The notes: generated from the sequence alone by a model not told the origin. DNA of 64,000 nt from Rhinopomastus cyanomelas (GCA_013400115.1 VXBP01004033.1:270539-334538), one strand, 5' to 3'; shown: positions 11,947 through 23,603, numbered from the stretch's first letter. Made by a program: numbers and translations.

Positions 11947-12157
11947 AGAGTCATAGAATGGCTCAGGTTGGAAGGGACCTTAGAGGTGATCTACTCCAGC
12001 CTCCCTGTGGGCACCGATGCCTCAAGGTCTCATCCAGCTTGTCCTTGAGCTCCTCCAGGGATGGGGCAGCCACAGCCTCTCTGGCCAGTCTATTCCAGAG
12101 TCTCTCCACCCTTGTACTGGAGAACTTCTTCCTAAGATCTAGTCTATGCCTAACCTG
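11947..12157 (-). mobile_element. CR1 3' end, group E
   Basis: The plus strand reads AGAGTCATAGAATGGCTCAG and GTTGGAAGGGACCTTAGAGG, then the reverse of the ORF2 C-terminus. The minus frame encodes LDLRKKFSSTRVERLWNRLA with an EELKDKLDETL variant in place of the usual LEVFKxRLD. It is truncated upstream of LDLRKK. Confidence 0.92.
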
Positions 12158-13115
12158 TAAGTATCCCAAAGAAGTATGGTCAAAGAGCATGAGGAGCTGA
12201 ACTGTTCTGTGTTTGAGGGAACATGATCTCATTCACAGGTTTCCAGCTTAAATTGGTCACCAAATGGTAGAGATAGATGGGAGTACAGGGACTCTTGTCC
12301 TCATTTCCCAGCTGCTCCAGTATCAAACATGATGTGCTGTGCCTGGCGCGGCGCCTCGGAGCTCAGGGTGTATTTCTCGCCGTGCGTGGCTCAAGGCACT
12401 TTGCAGGCTGAGGGATGGTGCTTTATACAGTCTGGCAAATTCTGGTCGTGCCTTCTGCTCCCACGGACTGTCCTGTTCCTGTGCTCTGTGACCATGTTCA
12501 AACCCTGCTCTACCACGGCAGAAGACCTCCTTTCAGCAAAGGGGAGGAGAGTTAGAGGTCTCTAGACCTTTCATTTTGGAAAATGTTGCAAGGCAAGGTC
12601 ACAAAGCGATGGCCTCGTCAACACCTTGCGTGTAACCTCCTTGATGGCTCTCAGATTGGTTTCTACAGGACTGGAGATGAAAGGCTGGAAGAACTTTTCC
12701 AGCAAGCAGCCCTGAGCTTGATGTGCAGGAAAAAAAAAAAAAGAGCAGAATTTTGTGTTTGAAATGGATGACAGGAAGGAAGGAAAATATAAAATAAAAA
12801 GCCAGGCCTCCCTCACAGCCCTCTCTGCTGCAGAAAGAAATAAGGCGTGCGGCGGCCGGCAGATTTATGTATCCAGGTGAAACCTTCCGCTTTTCCAAAA
12901 GCAGAACTTTCTCTTTATGCAACGTTCGATTCACAGCTCCCAGCCCCTGCTGAGCCTAATGGCAGGTGTGTTTCCAGCTACTGCCTTTTCATGCCTGAAA
13001 ATGGGATGGTCCTCAGGTCTCTTCATTGTCACCTGACAGCTATTCCCTTTCACTAATTTCCTCAGATGAGTAGTGGCCCACCCGGTGGACTACCGGGTTC
13101 ATTAGAGTGAAGCCT
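12158..13115. other. Unique non-coding stretch with A13 run
   Basis: No gene recognised. A run of 13 A lies at 12730-12742. A GC-rich patch (12345-12375, GGCGCGGCGCC-like) stands out locally. Confidence 0.5.
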
Positions 13116-13116
13116 A

Positions 13117-13323
13117 ACAAGGGCGTCCTTGGTGTTCGAGCAGGAAGAAGATACCCCAGAGGCTGCTGGAGATAAAGATCACCCCCTGAAAAGGATGAAA
13201 ATGAACAATGCTCCTCGCAGGGAACCTAAAAATACAACACTTGGTTCTCTCGCACAGGCTTTAGGTATTGAAATAACAACTGGATCGCACGGTGCCGCGA
13301 GCGTTTTGGTCTCGGGGAAGTAG
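13117..13323 (+). other. Candidate exon or retrocopy remnant, unknown protein
   Basis: An open frame from just after a stop to a TAG at 13321-13323 encodes an acidic then basic peptide: an EQEEDTPEAAGDKDH stretch, then PLKRMKMNNAPRREPKNT, then TLGSLAQALGIEI. Composition is protein-like (charged and low in cysteine, unlike the neighbouring random frames). An acceptor-like GAGCAG precedes GAAGAAG at 13144, but the pyrimidine tract is weak and donors are poor. There is no ATG before 13195. I do not recognise the family. It could be an internal exon, a decayed retrocopy or chance. Confidence 0.25.
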
Positions 13324-14703
13324 GGAGCCTGGGCTCGAAACAAAAAGCCCATCGGGGAGAACGCGATTTCAGGGCTGAGCTGTGCCTTGTGCTCCAGGGT
13401 GAGCAGGGGTTTGTGTGCACGGGGGTATGAGCTTGTGAGATCCCCTCTCAGCACGTGGCTCCTCGGAATACTTCCTGAGTAGCCTTGCATTAGCTGCTTG
13501 ATCTCGTCGTGGCTGTTTGCTGTCGGCAGGCTTTTTGAGAGCGAGGTAGGAACAAGCGTGATGTCTCTGCTTGGAGGTGGGTCGCAGGTGGGCTGATGGC
13601 TCTGCGTTAGGTTTCTCCGTGTCACTAAGGTGTGCAGAAAGCAAGCTGAGTACACCGTGGAGTGTCTGACATCCACCAGATTGATTGCTGTTGCCTTGAA
13701 ACAGATTATTTATTATGCAAACCTACGCTTCAGCCTTTTGCTAAGTAGTCGCCCTACATCAACGATGACGTTGTCCTTCCTCTGGTGTAACGTAACGGTT
13801 CTGCATCACGTACGTACGTGTGTGTAGAACGTGACATCCACCAAACGGACCGTGCGCGCTGTTGTCCGGCTTTTGAGATGCTGTAAAGAGGCAGAGCTCT
13901 GCAGATTTTATGTTCCAGTGTGTGAACAGGCGCTAATTCCTGTTGTGCCCACGTCTCCGAGCCCTGCTTCACATCACAGAGCTGAAGGAGAAACAAGAGG
14001 CAGCTCTTGCAACTGCAGACAGTGCAACTAATTGTTCCTACTAGGTATGGATGCATCCCCTTTCCTAGCTCTCTGATGATGGCTTTTTGTTTCTAGCTAC
14101 AAGCAAATCTAATTTGCAAATGAAAAATGGCATTGTAGCCAAAGTTGCCTGCGAGGGGATTAAAGGAGAGGCACATCCAAAAGATTCCAGCCAGAACGCA
14201 CAATCGCTGCTTTAAAGGCTGGATTTACAGTCCCAACTCACAATTAAAACAACAATTGCTTTTAAGTGGTACCTATTATTTTTTAAAAGGTTAGCTGCTC
14301 CGACAATAGAACTCTGAGGGAATAAGGCAGCTTGTGAGCGAGATGTGTGGTAGGTAATTGGCAAAGCTCACTTAATATTTTTTGTTTGCTATCCAAGAGC
14401 TATTCACGATGCCACTGCAACAGTATGTTGTTGGTACAACAGAGCTGACAGTTTTCTGAGATGAAAAGGAAGAGAATGGAATTAATCACGCAAACTTCAT
14501 CATCCAGTCTGGCATAACTGAAAGTCGGTTCTGCTATACTTGAACTATTTTAAATAACTTCATGTTTTATTAATACACTTTATTTCCCCCCCCTTCTGTT
14601 AACCTCTTCTGCGCTTTCTGCCCAGAGCCCCGCTGTGATTCCTTGTCCTTCAAAAGGCTCTCCCTGATTGCACAGCCAGTCTTAGCTGGACAGCAGCCCT
14701 GGG
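13324..14703. other. Non-coding stretch, CpG-rich at its left end
   Basis: From about 13240 to 13670 CpG dinucleotides are clearly more common than around it, and stops are scarce on both strands, giving a 165-codon minus frame (13179-13676) with no recognisable domain. The rest is unique AT-richer sequence with nothing identifiable. Confidence 0.5.
13807..13820. repeat. 14-bp perfect palindrome
   Basis: CACGTACGTACGTG equals its own reverse complement and contains three CpG sites. It is followed by TGTGTAG, extending an alternating purine-pyrimidine run. A regulatory role is only speculation. Confidence 0.85.
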
Positions 14704-14802
14704 CATGCATGTGCCAGGTGACACATAAGATGTCCCCACATGCATGTGCCAGGTGACACATAAGATGTCCCCACGTGCATGTGCCAGGTGACACATAAGA
14801 TG
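14704..14802. repeat. 35-bp minisatellite, about 2.8 units
   Basis: Units at 14704-14738, 14739-14773 and 14774-14802 share CATGCATGTGCCAGGTGACA followed by CATAAGATGTCCCCA. The third unit is cut after 29 bases, and unit starts differ by single bases (CATG, CATG, CGTG). There are no spacers, so this is a minisatellite and not a CRISPR. Confidence 0.95.
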
Positions 14803-14885
14803 CCATGCAAAGGGTGGAAATGACTGAGTGCCAGTGCAGGGAGTTCCAGGCTGGTGTGGCCATGCTGGTGCTGCCCCTTCTAGGG

Positions 14886-15362
14886 AGAATCACATGGGGC
14901 TGGAAGGGACCTTCAAAGGTCATCTAGTCCAAGACCCCTACAGCAAGCAGATTGCTCAGAACTCCATCAAGTCTGACCCTGAATGTCTCCAGGGATGTGT
15001 GGTGGACCACCTCTCTAGGCAACTTGCTCCAGTGATCCATCAGCCTCAGATTAAAGAGCTTTTTCCTCACGTACAGCCTAAACCTAGCCTTTTCCAACTT
15101 AAAACCATGACTCCTCATCCTGTTGTGCCATTCCCTTGTGAATAGTTCTTCCCCAGCCTTCTCCTAGGCCCCTTTCAGAAATCTTCTGATTCCTTGAGTC
15201 TTCTCCTCTTCAGGCTGAACAACCCCAACTCTCTTAGGCTGTCTTCATAGGAGAGGTGCTCCAGCGTGGCCTCCTGTGGACACACTTCAACAAATCCTCA
15301 ACCTTCTTGTGTAGGGTTCTCCAGAACTGCACACAATACTCCAGGTGAGGTCCCCTCTGTGG
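14886..15362 (-). mobile_element. CR1 3' portion, group C
   Basis: The reversed 3' end starts GAATCACATGGGGCTGGAAG. It is followed by the reversed ORF2 C-terminus (LDGVLSNLL, LPREVVHHTSLETF, LRLMDHW) and further upstream coding as far as the 'TGGAGTATTGTGTGCAGTTC'-type block. Single-base indels break the frame. About 475 bases remain. Confidence 0.93.
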
Positions 15363-16065
15363 CATCTGGTACATGAAATGGCTGGTTTTAGTCTCACCCT
15401 GCTGAAGCTGCAGTGCGTGGACTCTCCTTCCTGGTTTTTTCCCTCCACGGTCCACAGGATGGCCAAGAGAGATGGCAAACCACAGCTGCTTTGTGCTGCA
15501 CTGCCCATTTTAATCATCAGCTGCACAGAGACCAAGTTACATGCACAGGAGCCAAATTATTAATGTACTGAGAAACATCCTCTTAAAAATGACTTTGTAA
15601 GAATTTCTGATGTTTTAAGGTAGACATGACTACATCAAAAACAATCTTGGGGCTTTGACTTGAAAGACACTGGTAGGGTCCTTGTCCTGAGGACTCAAAA
15701 GAATTTTCACTACTTCTTTTCTCCCTTCCTCTGCCATTCTGTGGTTGGGGCTGTGTTGAGTGTGCGCTGGTGGTGTTCCTCTTTATAGTTTGGTGGAATT
15801 CCATGTGACCTCTGCGTTCCACAACTTGTCACTGGTCTCTTCTAGAGAGCAAGCGAAGGCCTTGCAGGAAGATAGCACTGCTGGCTTCCAAGGAAGCTGC
15901 CCTAGCTCAACTCTTCTACATATTTAATGTCAGGTTGAAGAGGTCTGTTTGCAGATGGCACAAAATACTGCTCCCTCCTCCTTATGCAGTACAACGTAGT
16001 TTCCTCAGAGGGTCATTTTGATCCCTTCACTGTCCATTGAAGTTGCAAATTGCATCCACTGCGAT
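15363..16065. other. Unique non-coding stretch
   Basis: No gene or repeat recognised after the CR1 5' limit, which is blurred up to about 15410. Confidence 0.55.
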
Positions 16066-16237
16066 GTAACTCCCCAGGGAGGTCGTGGAGTCTCCGTCTC
16101 TGGGGACTTTCAAGGCCCGCCTGGATGCGTTCCTCTGTGATCTGTGTTAGATAGTTTTGTCCTGCTCCGGCAGGGGGGTTGGACTCGATGATCTCTTGGG
16201 TCCCTTTCAACCCCTAACATCCTATGATCCTATGAAC
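16066..16237 (+). mobile_element. CR1 3' end, group B-like
   Basis: It begins in the ORF2 C-terminus (CCCAGGGAGGTCGTGGAGTC). It continues through the 3' UTR (GGGGGGTTGGACTCGATGAT, CTCTTGGGTCCCTTTCAACC) and ends with an ATCCTATGATCCTATGA tail, a C-substituted form of the usual ATTCTATG unit. Confidence 0.92.
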
Positions 16238-16917
16238 CTTGGTGCATTGGATGTTCGCCCTGAACCCAGTATGAATTTATATTTCTGTCTGGAGCTGGGA
16301 TTTGCTGTGTGAGACTGTGAAGGCTCTAGGCAGCAGTTCCATCAAGCAGGGCAACAGTCAAAGAAGTGGTGGTGGAGGTACCACGAGACCGTGTGGCTCG
16401 TGGTATTTGGTGTGCACCTGTTGATGCCAAGGAGTCCTTCACAGCTGTGGATTTCTCTGTTCTTTTGGGTTTTGACACTACTTTTGTGCCTCAGGAGTAT
16501 AAACTACACTCAGAAAGAGGAGAAAATGTGTGTTTGAAGTATTCTGTCGAGAAAGTCAGGTCTGTAAAGCGCTCGGAAATTTCAGTCTGAAAGACAGTGA
16601 GAAAAATGCTGGTGGCTGATGCTGTCCCAGAATGAGCAGTAGAAAGAGACCCAGTAGCTCCTCTTGAAAACCCCAACGCATTGTATGACTCTGTGGTTCT
16701 GAGTTAACGTGGTGTCTTATTTAATGTGAAATCACAGTAACGAAGGCTGGAGCAGGGTCAAGTAGCAGGTGCTCACGACTGAACTTCTGGCTCTGCGTTG
16801 GGAGGGCCGTTTTCATAGAAATAAGTCGTCTTTGTTCCCAGATTGTGTTTCATAGACTGTGGCTTGCTTTTTGGCCCTGAGTTTTCATGGTCTGTTTGTG
16901 CTTTTGAGAAACCAGGG
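16238..16917. other. Unique non-coding stretch
   Basis: No gene recognised. A fragment GTATGACTCTGTGGTTCTG near 16683 may be a relic of a CR1 tail but is too short to call. Confidence 0.5.
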
Positions 16918-17027
16918 AAGGCTGGACTTGATGATCGCAGAGGTCTTTTCCATCCCCAATAATTCTGTGATGTCTAACCTGACCTTAAGTAGATCTGTCT
17001 CATGATTCTATGGTTCTATGATTCATG
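16918..17027 (+). mobile_element. CR1 3' terminus with split tail
   Basis: AAGGCTGGACTTGATGATCG, AGAGGTCTTTTCCATCCCC and AATTCTGTGATG mark a CR1 3' end at 16918-16972. Thirty bases later a separate tail-like run ATGATTCTATGGTTCTATGA occurs at 17002-17021. It may belong to this copy or to a second lost one. The next CR1, in the opposite orientation, starts 27 bases further on. Confidence 0.75.
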
Positions 17028-17053
17028 TGCCATGGGTGTGGTTTGCATTCCAA

Positions 17054-17540
17054 AATCACAGAATCATCACGGCTGGAAAGGACCTCCACGGTCATAGAGT
17101 CCAACCTTTTCTCCCAGTGTCTAACTGCTAGACCATATCCCTAAGCGCCACGTCCACTCGTTCCTTAAACACCTCCAGGGATGGTGACACCACCACCTCC
17201 CACCACCTCTCCCACCACCTCCCCGGGCAACCTATTCCAGCACCTAACCACCCTCTCAGTAAAGAGTTTCCTTCTAACATCCAATCTAAACCTCCCCTGA
17301 TGCAACTTGAGGCCATTTCCCCTCGTCCTGTCATCACTAATTGGAGAGAAGAGACCAACAGCAGCCTTGCTACAACCTCCTTTCAGGTAGTTGTAGAGGG
17401 CAATAAGGTCTCCTCTCAGTCTTCTCTTCTCCAGGCTAAACAATGCCAGCTCCCTCAACCTCTCCTCATAGGGCATGTCTTCTAGCCCCCTCACCAGCTT
17501 GGTTGCCCTTCTCTGGACTCACTCCAGCACCTCAACGGTG
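17054..17540 (-). mobile_element. CR1 3' portion, about 490 bp
   Basis: The reversed tail AATCACAGAATCATCACGG opens the element. The minus frame keeps a long ORF2 C-terminal stretch: MRGLEDMPYEERLRELALFSL, then ALYNYLKGGCSKA, then GNGLKLHQGRFRLDVRRKLF. A short duplication of the CACCACCTCCC block (about 17190-17222) inserts extra codons before the SLEVFKERVDVALRDMV end. It is 5'-truncated near the block specifying ERVQ. Confidence 0.95.
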
Positions 17541-20151
17541 TGGCAAGCTTTCTAAAACAATAGTTGAGAAAACCTAGCTGATTTTTCAGGACTCTGAAAT
17601 CTCCTGGTGATGTTCCTTTGCTGGAAATCTGGATCTGAGCGTCTCTCTCCTCTTGCCTCTGTGCTGTACTTCTCCAATAACTAATTGCTTCTAGAGCTAC
17701 TGTCGCGTCAGTTTATTTCTTGACTGCCTTTTTTACTCACCTCTCTTATTGTGGTGCTTTAAGGGTGACTAGACAATTTGCTGCTCTATGTGATGTGGGA
17801 ATGTATCTCTGCTTTATAAACACTGGCAGTACTTCCTGGCACAGCGACTGCCAGCCAGGCTGTTTTTTCCAGAAAAGTTTTGAGACGAAAGTTTGGGGGT
17901 TTTTTTATAGGCTCTAAACTTCCAGATTACAAATCACTTTCTCCATCCTAATAAGCTCGGAGAAGCAGAGTACATGTGAACACTATTGTACAGATGGGGG
18001 AACGGAGCTACGGGAACATTAAGAGGAAGTCTGTGGGAGCTGACCTTATTCTGTGAGAGACCCACGCACCATCCTTTTCCTTGTCAAATTCTTTCTTCTT
18101 ACTTACTCAAGCCCCTCCCTCCAAGAAGTTGCTGGGACATAAAAAGATCTTTCAGGTTCTGTCTGTGTGTCTGGAGCTGTGATAATTTATTGTACCCTCT
18201 TCCATGTGGGACAGCAATCTCCACTCAATTGCTGAGGGTTTTCTCAGCTCAGAAGGCAAGAGCAGCTCCGCTGGTCATCTGGCAACCTGCGTTGCAGAGG
18301 CAGCTGCACCAGGCAGCAAGGTCTGCACAAGGTACGGCAGGCGTGCGCCGTGGAGCTGACTTGCATAAGGAAAGTGTTCCTTCACCTCAAGTACCCCGCG
18401 GGGCACGCGCCTGACCGCGCTCAGCTGCACGCCCTGTCCTCATCCTTAAATAAGAACCTCTGGAGCTCTTTGGTGCGGTGGAAGGATTGGGGTTATTCGC
18501 CTCCTGCAGGAGTAGATGGATGGATGGATGGAGTTAAACAGCGTAGGGAACCAGGCATTTACTATTACCATGGCAACTTCAGATGATGACTTATTAAGCC
18601 TTTTTTTCCCCCCACATTGGAGACTATGCAGTTTTGTTGGTCTGAGCTCTCCAGAGACTGGTTCTCGCCACTCCCTAGCCCGTCCTCCTCTCCCATCCAA
18701 GTCCTTGTGTCTCCTTGCTGAAATTACAGAGCAATGGAAATGAGTTTGCTGACAATCTCGATGTCAGGCAAAGAGGGCTCGGTACAGTTGCTGTTTTGCT
18801 CATACATACAGTGCTGCTGGTTCCCTCCTCGGACCTGGATGCGGTTCCAGGGGCTGACATAGCAATTAGGAGCGACAGCAGCACCGGGGGGAAAGAATAG
18901 CAAGTGCTAATAGAGCACTTTGGCCTGGCTGGGCTCTGTCTTTTTATTGATCTTAAACACTCCTTCCTGCTTTCATTCCTCTGTGACCCACTCTTCCTGC
19001 TCTTGACCTGCAGTGGTTGTTTCCATAGTCACTCCTGGCTGCAGTTATTACTACAACAGTGCTGGAGCTTCTCCACGTTGCAGTCTCCATTGGAGTCCGC
19101 GTCCTGCTCTGCTGTAGCTTAGCAGAAGTCGGTGAGCTTGGCTAAACTCTACCACCTGGTTTTACAGGCAGGATGCATTTGTAAAGCTGGAGCCTCGGTG
19201 GCTTTTGTGTTGGTGCCTGCGTTTGCCAGCCCTTTTGTGCGACTAGCTGGGGACGAGGGCTGTGGTAGCCTCTGCCTGCACCCCAGCGCTTCGCGTTAGA
19301 GGCGAGCTTGCTCGGCTCAGCCTTTGGAACAGCTCAGCCTCTGGAATGCCAGCTTCATGTAGCCCTAAGTAAAGTCTCCAGATGCAAATGCAGGGGACTG
19401 CATAAATTATTCATTTTCGAGCTGCACAGACACAATTTGAAAACCTTGAGGATGATGGTAACCAGGCCCAAGCAAGCAAAGCAAGTGGAACTGTTACCCA
19501 ATATAGAATCATGGAATGAATCCTCAGAGCAGGAATAATCTCTGTCCCAAATCTGGCATCTGCCTTGTCAGGCGTGTGTCCTTCTGAGCAGGCAGTGGCT
19601 GTCCTCTTGTAATAACATCAATTTGCACATAGACGTGACTTCACGTTTTGGTGTAAATGGGTTTGCCTTGAACTTTTAATTCTCTGAAATACAGGAATCT
19701 GCTCAGATTTCTTAAGGAATGTAGCTGGGGCACAAAGTAGTTGCCTCCTACCAGTTTCCTCTGGCTACTCGCCCTTCCTCGGTACGACTTGTTCATGCAG
19801 CGCGGTTGCGTTATCATTTGGCCGTATTCATGATACTCCTTTTTTCACTTGATTAGATCTTTCATTATGGACTTCCTAATGGGATAATGACTTAATTATA
19901 GGTGTGTTTATTTCAGTATTGATTGCGTAAGTGTATAAATAGCTAATGCAGAGCTTTGTTCTTCAGCTGTGTACCCCTGAGTTAACTCCACCAGTACTAG
20001 AACGCGTCCCACTGTGGGTGCTGCCTACAACTGCCTTCAAGTGACACGAACTTTTCATGAGACTGAATTTTCTGACTCTTTCCTTTTTTTCCTGAGTCTA
20101 TTGTAAAACTAATAAGCATAAAGACTAGATGTTAAAGTCATTAGTGAACCA
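17541..20151. other. Unique non-coding stretch, 2.6 kb
   Basis: No gene or repeat family recognised. An ATGG microsatellite lies at about 18514-18532. A TATAAATAG motif at about 19934 has no transcript evidence around it. The AT-rich block 19800-20000 looks like slowly evolving non-coding DNA, but that needs alignment. Confidence 0.5.
18514..18532. repeat. ATGG microsatellite
   Basis: Four to five copies of the tetranucleotide in GATGGATGGATGGATGGAG. Confidence 0.9.
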
Positions 20152-20250
20152 CACAGTATTTAAACAGTACTGATAAGGTTGGAAAAGACCTTCAAGATCA
20201 TCCAGTCCAACCTAAATCCAAATAAACCAAGTAAACCCGACATCTAACGT
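20152..20250 (-). mobile_element. CR1 3' UTR end, group A
   Basis: The reversed tail CACAGTATTTAAACAGTACTG leads into AAGGTTGGAAAAGACCTTCA, then AATCCAAATAAACC and ACATCTAACG. Only the 3' UTR remains; it is cut before the ORF2 stop. An internal TTAAA change interrupts the tail unit. Confidence 0.9.
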
Positions 20251-21223
20251 CTTTGCTCATCTTCCTTAATATCTTGACATGAAGACATCTGGATATTGGG
20301 GTTTTCTTCGTGTATGTTTACAGCAGCAGGGGGTGGCTCTGGGTGTGAAGAACTGTCTGAAGTACGATGTTACTTCATTTTTGACAGCTTCACTTTGTGT
20401 CGTACAAATGCGACCAGAACTTGATTATTTCTATTTTGTAATTGAAGACTTTGATGACAAGGAGGAAGATAACTTATATAATATAATATGAAATAGTATA
20501 ATATGAAAAGGTCACTTAAGGTATATTTCTCCACCTCCCCCTTCCAAAGACCAACCACCCCCCCAACCATTCTTCTGTCCTACTGGACAGAAATGTAGGA
20601 AACATTCTTCATTTTGAGCTAAAAGTGGCTTCTTGCTGTTTCACGTGCTTGCAGCTCCCTGTCACCTGGTGCTGTTGTTTGACCTGTGCTGCTTCTCAAA
20701 ATCCAGGCTGAAGTAATTCATCTTTCAGTGCCCACTGCCAAGTGACAGTAGTACATCTCCCAGCCAGTGCTCACTAATTTGCCCGTGTCTCTTGGATTTT
20801 CATGCACAGAGCAAGTTTACAAGTGTGTTTGTTAGCCTTTGCTGTTTCCCCACAGCAATCCAGCACAGTGCAGGAGCTGGAACCCCATCACAGACTGCAA
20901 CTGAAAATTCCTCTTGTTGCTGAGGAAGGCAGCAGTAATGACATGGAAAACCACTTTTCCCAGCTCACCAGCTGCTCCATGAATTCTTTGTACAATTCCT
21001 TGTCCGCTGTGCACAAGAGAGGTTTGATTCTGGCACCTATCACACATCATTATTTATTTCTGACCATCACATCTGTGCTAGAAGCATCTTGGAGTTAGGG
21101 AAAGGGACAATTCATTTGCTGCCTTGGCCTTTTAGGATCCTTTTCTGACTGGCAATTTGAATGAGCAACCTGGGTAACGAAATGTCTTTCACAAGGCAAT
21201 GTTAAAAAAAATTTAAACATAAG
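20251..21223. other. Unique non-coding stretch
   Basis: No gene or repeat family recognised. An AT run built on TATAATATAATATGAAATAG lies near 20476-20506. Confidence 0.55.
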
Positions 21224-21301
21224 TAAATTTATTTATATAAATAATTTTTTAATAATGTATTTAAAGAAATAATTTATTTTAATTATTTAAATAAATTTAC
21301 A
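21224..21301. repeat. AT-rich inverted repeat
   Basis: The left arm (21224-21248, starting GTAAATTTATTTA) is mirrored by the right arm (21282-21301, ending TAAATAAATTTAC). The outer 13 bases pair perfectly; inside, four bases present on the left are missing on the right. The roughly 33-base middle is also AT-only apart from two Gs. The stretch could form a hairpin. It may be a remnant of a small inverted-repeat element or simply low-complexity AT DNA. Confidence 0.8.
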
Positions 21302-21614
21302 TTTCAATAAAACATATTTAACAATAAAGGGAAAAGAATAAGGAGAAAACAGGTAAACGCAAATACCCCGGACCGTACAGGAGCCCCAGAGAGTCACTGG
21401 CTGGGATTTTGTGGTTGGGAAGCTGTAGTCCCATCAATATTATCACATCAGAGCAATCACTAGGAAGTGCTGCTGCAAACTTGGGGAGGATTCAGCCAGC
21501 CAGGGAAAACAGAGGCAAAACTCCCCAAAACACATAAATAGATTGTTAAGGCTAAAGACAGAAAACCGTAGGCGTGAAGGAGCGTGTTTTGCACGGCACA
21601 ACTCTTGGACTTCA
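21302..21614. other. Unique non-coding stretch
   Basis: AT-rich at the left end, otherwise nothing recognised. Confidence 0.5.
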
Positions 21615-21665
21615 GAAGGGTCTGGAAGGGACCTTTAGAATTGCCTAACCTGACCCAACACCAGC
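21615..21665 (-). mobile_element. Possible CR1 3' remnant
   Basis: GGGTCTGGAAGGGACCTTTA and a diverged CTAACCTGACCCAACACCAG resemble the reverse of a CR1 3' end, but no tail unit is visible. Confidence 0.4.
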
Positions 21666-23228
21666 CAGAAGCTTTCATGCTGGGTCAAGCCCAGAGATTT
21701 TTAGGTTTTTGGTCCTCTTTGGGGGCTTTTGAGTACTTTCTAGTGGTTTGATGGAATTGGCACTCTTGCCCACTGTGCTATCAGAAGCTGAGCACACAGT
21801 GTGACTTACAGGTGACTTGACCAGTGTTGCCGTGAAACTGGAAGAGCACCGGTAGCATTGAGCGCAATGGAGGAAATGCGCTGTGTAAGAGCCAGTGTCC
21901 CACTGCAAGGCTCATGCCTTCAGCTCTCGGGCTCCGCGCTCGGAAGCGTCCTCGGCTCTCCTGACAGCGAGTCCATGCTTCATGGATTGAGCAGGTTAAT
22001 GTGTACAAGCACCATCACCTCGTGATGCTTCTACTGTTGCTCCAGTGACTTAATAGCACAAAGTCACCCGGTTAAGAGAGGACGAAACGAATAATGCAGA
22101 GAATAATGCCACAGATTTTCTTTGCCCTGGGGGCATAATGTGGGATTCATGAGCAACCACTGGTCACTCTCTGTCCCACTGAATTTTTTTGTGGTAGGAA
22201 GGATGTTCTTGGGGGTGCTCACAGTTGTCACGAACTGGAGAGGAAGAGTGTTCTAGAGCAATGCAAGTTCTTTACTAGCTGCCAGATGGGAAGCACAAAG
22301 TGAGTTGGTGTACACCTGTTAGCCAATTTCTCCAGCATCATGTACCCAGTTCTATTACAGAGATGGTTCTGAATCATGCTGATGGAAAGGTGAAGATCAC
22401 CACAAACCAGCGAAATCTTTTCCAGTAATTGGACTGGATTTTGCCCTAAACATTGTTTATTTTTTTCCAATGAGGTGGTTTGGGGTTTGGATATTTTTTC
22501 AAGAAGATCAAATTCCTATGAAGATGAGAGCAATCCACGTTAGATAGGAAGGGATGATTCTAACAAAAGAGAATTATTAATAGGAGAATAATTTACATCA
22601 AGGGGATAGTGGGAGTAAAGTGAATTTTGATGTTTTGAAGGTTGATTAGGTGGGTGGGCATGTTGACAATAACAAGACAATCATGTCTTCTTCAGGAACT
22701 TACTAAAGGCTTCAAGGATTTAAAATAAAACGTGTGAGTTCTGTGGGAAGTTGTGTTTTTACAACAATAGAAACACGGAAGCTGCTTTTTTGTGTCGAAG
22801 ACACAACTTCAGTCCTTTGCTGACCTTTCAGGTGATGCTGTCACCAAAGTATTTTCTTGGAAATAAAAATTGCCCTTCAACATTACCAGGGTTAGACTTT
22901 ATTTTATCTATCTACCTCCAGTAGCCTTTAGAAGCCTTCAGGATAGTATTTCCAATTTCCAGAAAACATGTCCCTCCTGTGGAGGTTTCTGTTGTGGGAC
23001 AAACCGTTGTTTATGATGATGCATTTCGGTAGCTTGTGAATGCAGATGGACTCCTTCACTTTGGCTCTTTGGTCCAGATACATCTTAAAATACATTTTTA
23101 GTTTAGAGAAATGAAATATCTCGGTATGAAAGCGCTAATAAACAGTGGCAGTCTGTAAAATGATGTCAGGATAAAAAGTAGATGAATGACTGGATGTTTC
23201 TTTGTGCAGCTAAAATACAAACTTGGAT
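21666..23228. other. Unique non-coding stretch
   Basis: No gene or repeat family recognised in about 1.6 kb. Confidence 0.55.
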
Positions 23229-23603
23229 GGATGAGAAGTGAAGACTCCAGAGGGGAACTTGTAGTGACCTTCCAATTCATGAAAGGGGCCTAGAGGAAGG
23301 CTGGGGAAGAACTGTTCACAAGGACAGGGGATGACACGACAAGGGCTCATGGTTTTAAGATGGAAAAGGGCAGATTTAGGCTGGATGTGAGGAAAAAGCT
23401 CTTTAACCTGAGGATGATGGATCCCTGTAACAGTTCCCCTAGAGAGGTGGTGGAGGCTCCATCCCTGGAGATATTCAGGCTGAGGCTTGATGGGGCTCTG
23501 AGCAATCTGTTCTGGTAAGAGTTGTCCCTGCTTGTTGCACGGGGGGTTGAACTAGATGACCTTTGCTGATCCCTTCCATCCCAATACGTTCCGTGATTCT
23601 ACA
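23229..23603 (+). mobile_element. CR1 3' portion, group C
   Basis: It runs from the AAGACTCCAGAGGGGAACTT block of ORF2 through TCATGGTTTTAAGATGGAAA, the GGATGTGAGGAAAAAGCTCT segment and GGTGGTGGAGGCTCCATCCC. The 3' UTR follows (CCTGCTTGTTGCACGGGG), then a CCGTGATTCTACAA tail. It is 5'-truncated to about 375 bases. Confidence 0.95.

Noticed and set aside
13179..13676. 165-codon minus-strand frame
   Set aside because: Stops are scarce on both strands here because of base composition; the peptide has no recognisable domain.
14704..14802. Regular repeats resembling a CRISPR array
   Set aside because: The units are directly contiguous with no spacers, and the genome is avian.
19920..19950. TATAAATAG motif as a promoter
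   Set aside because: An isolated TATA motif in AT-rich DNA with no recognisable exon downstream.
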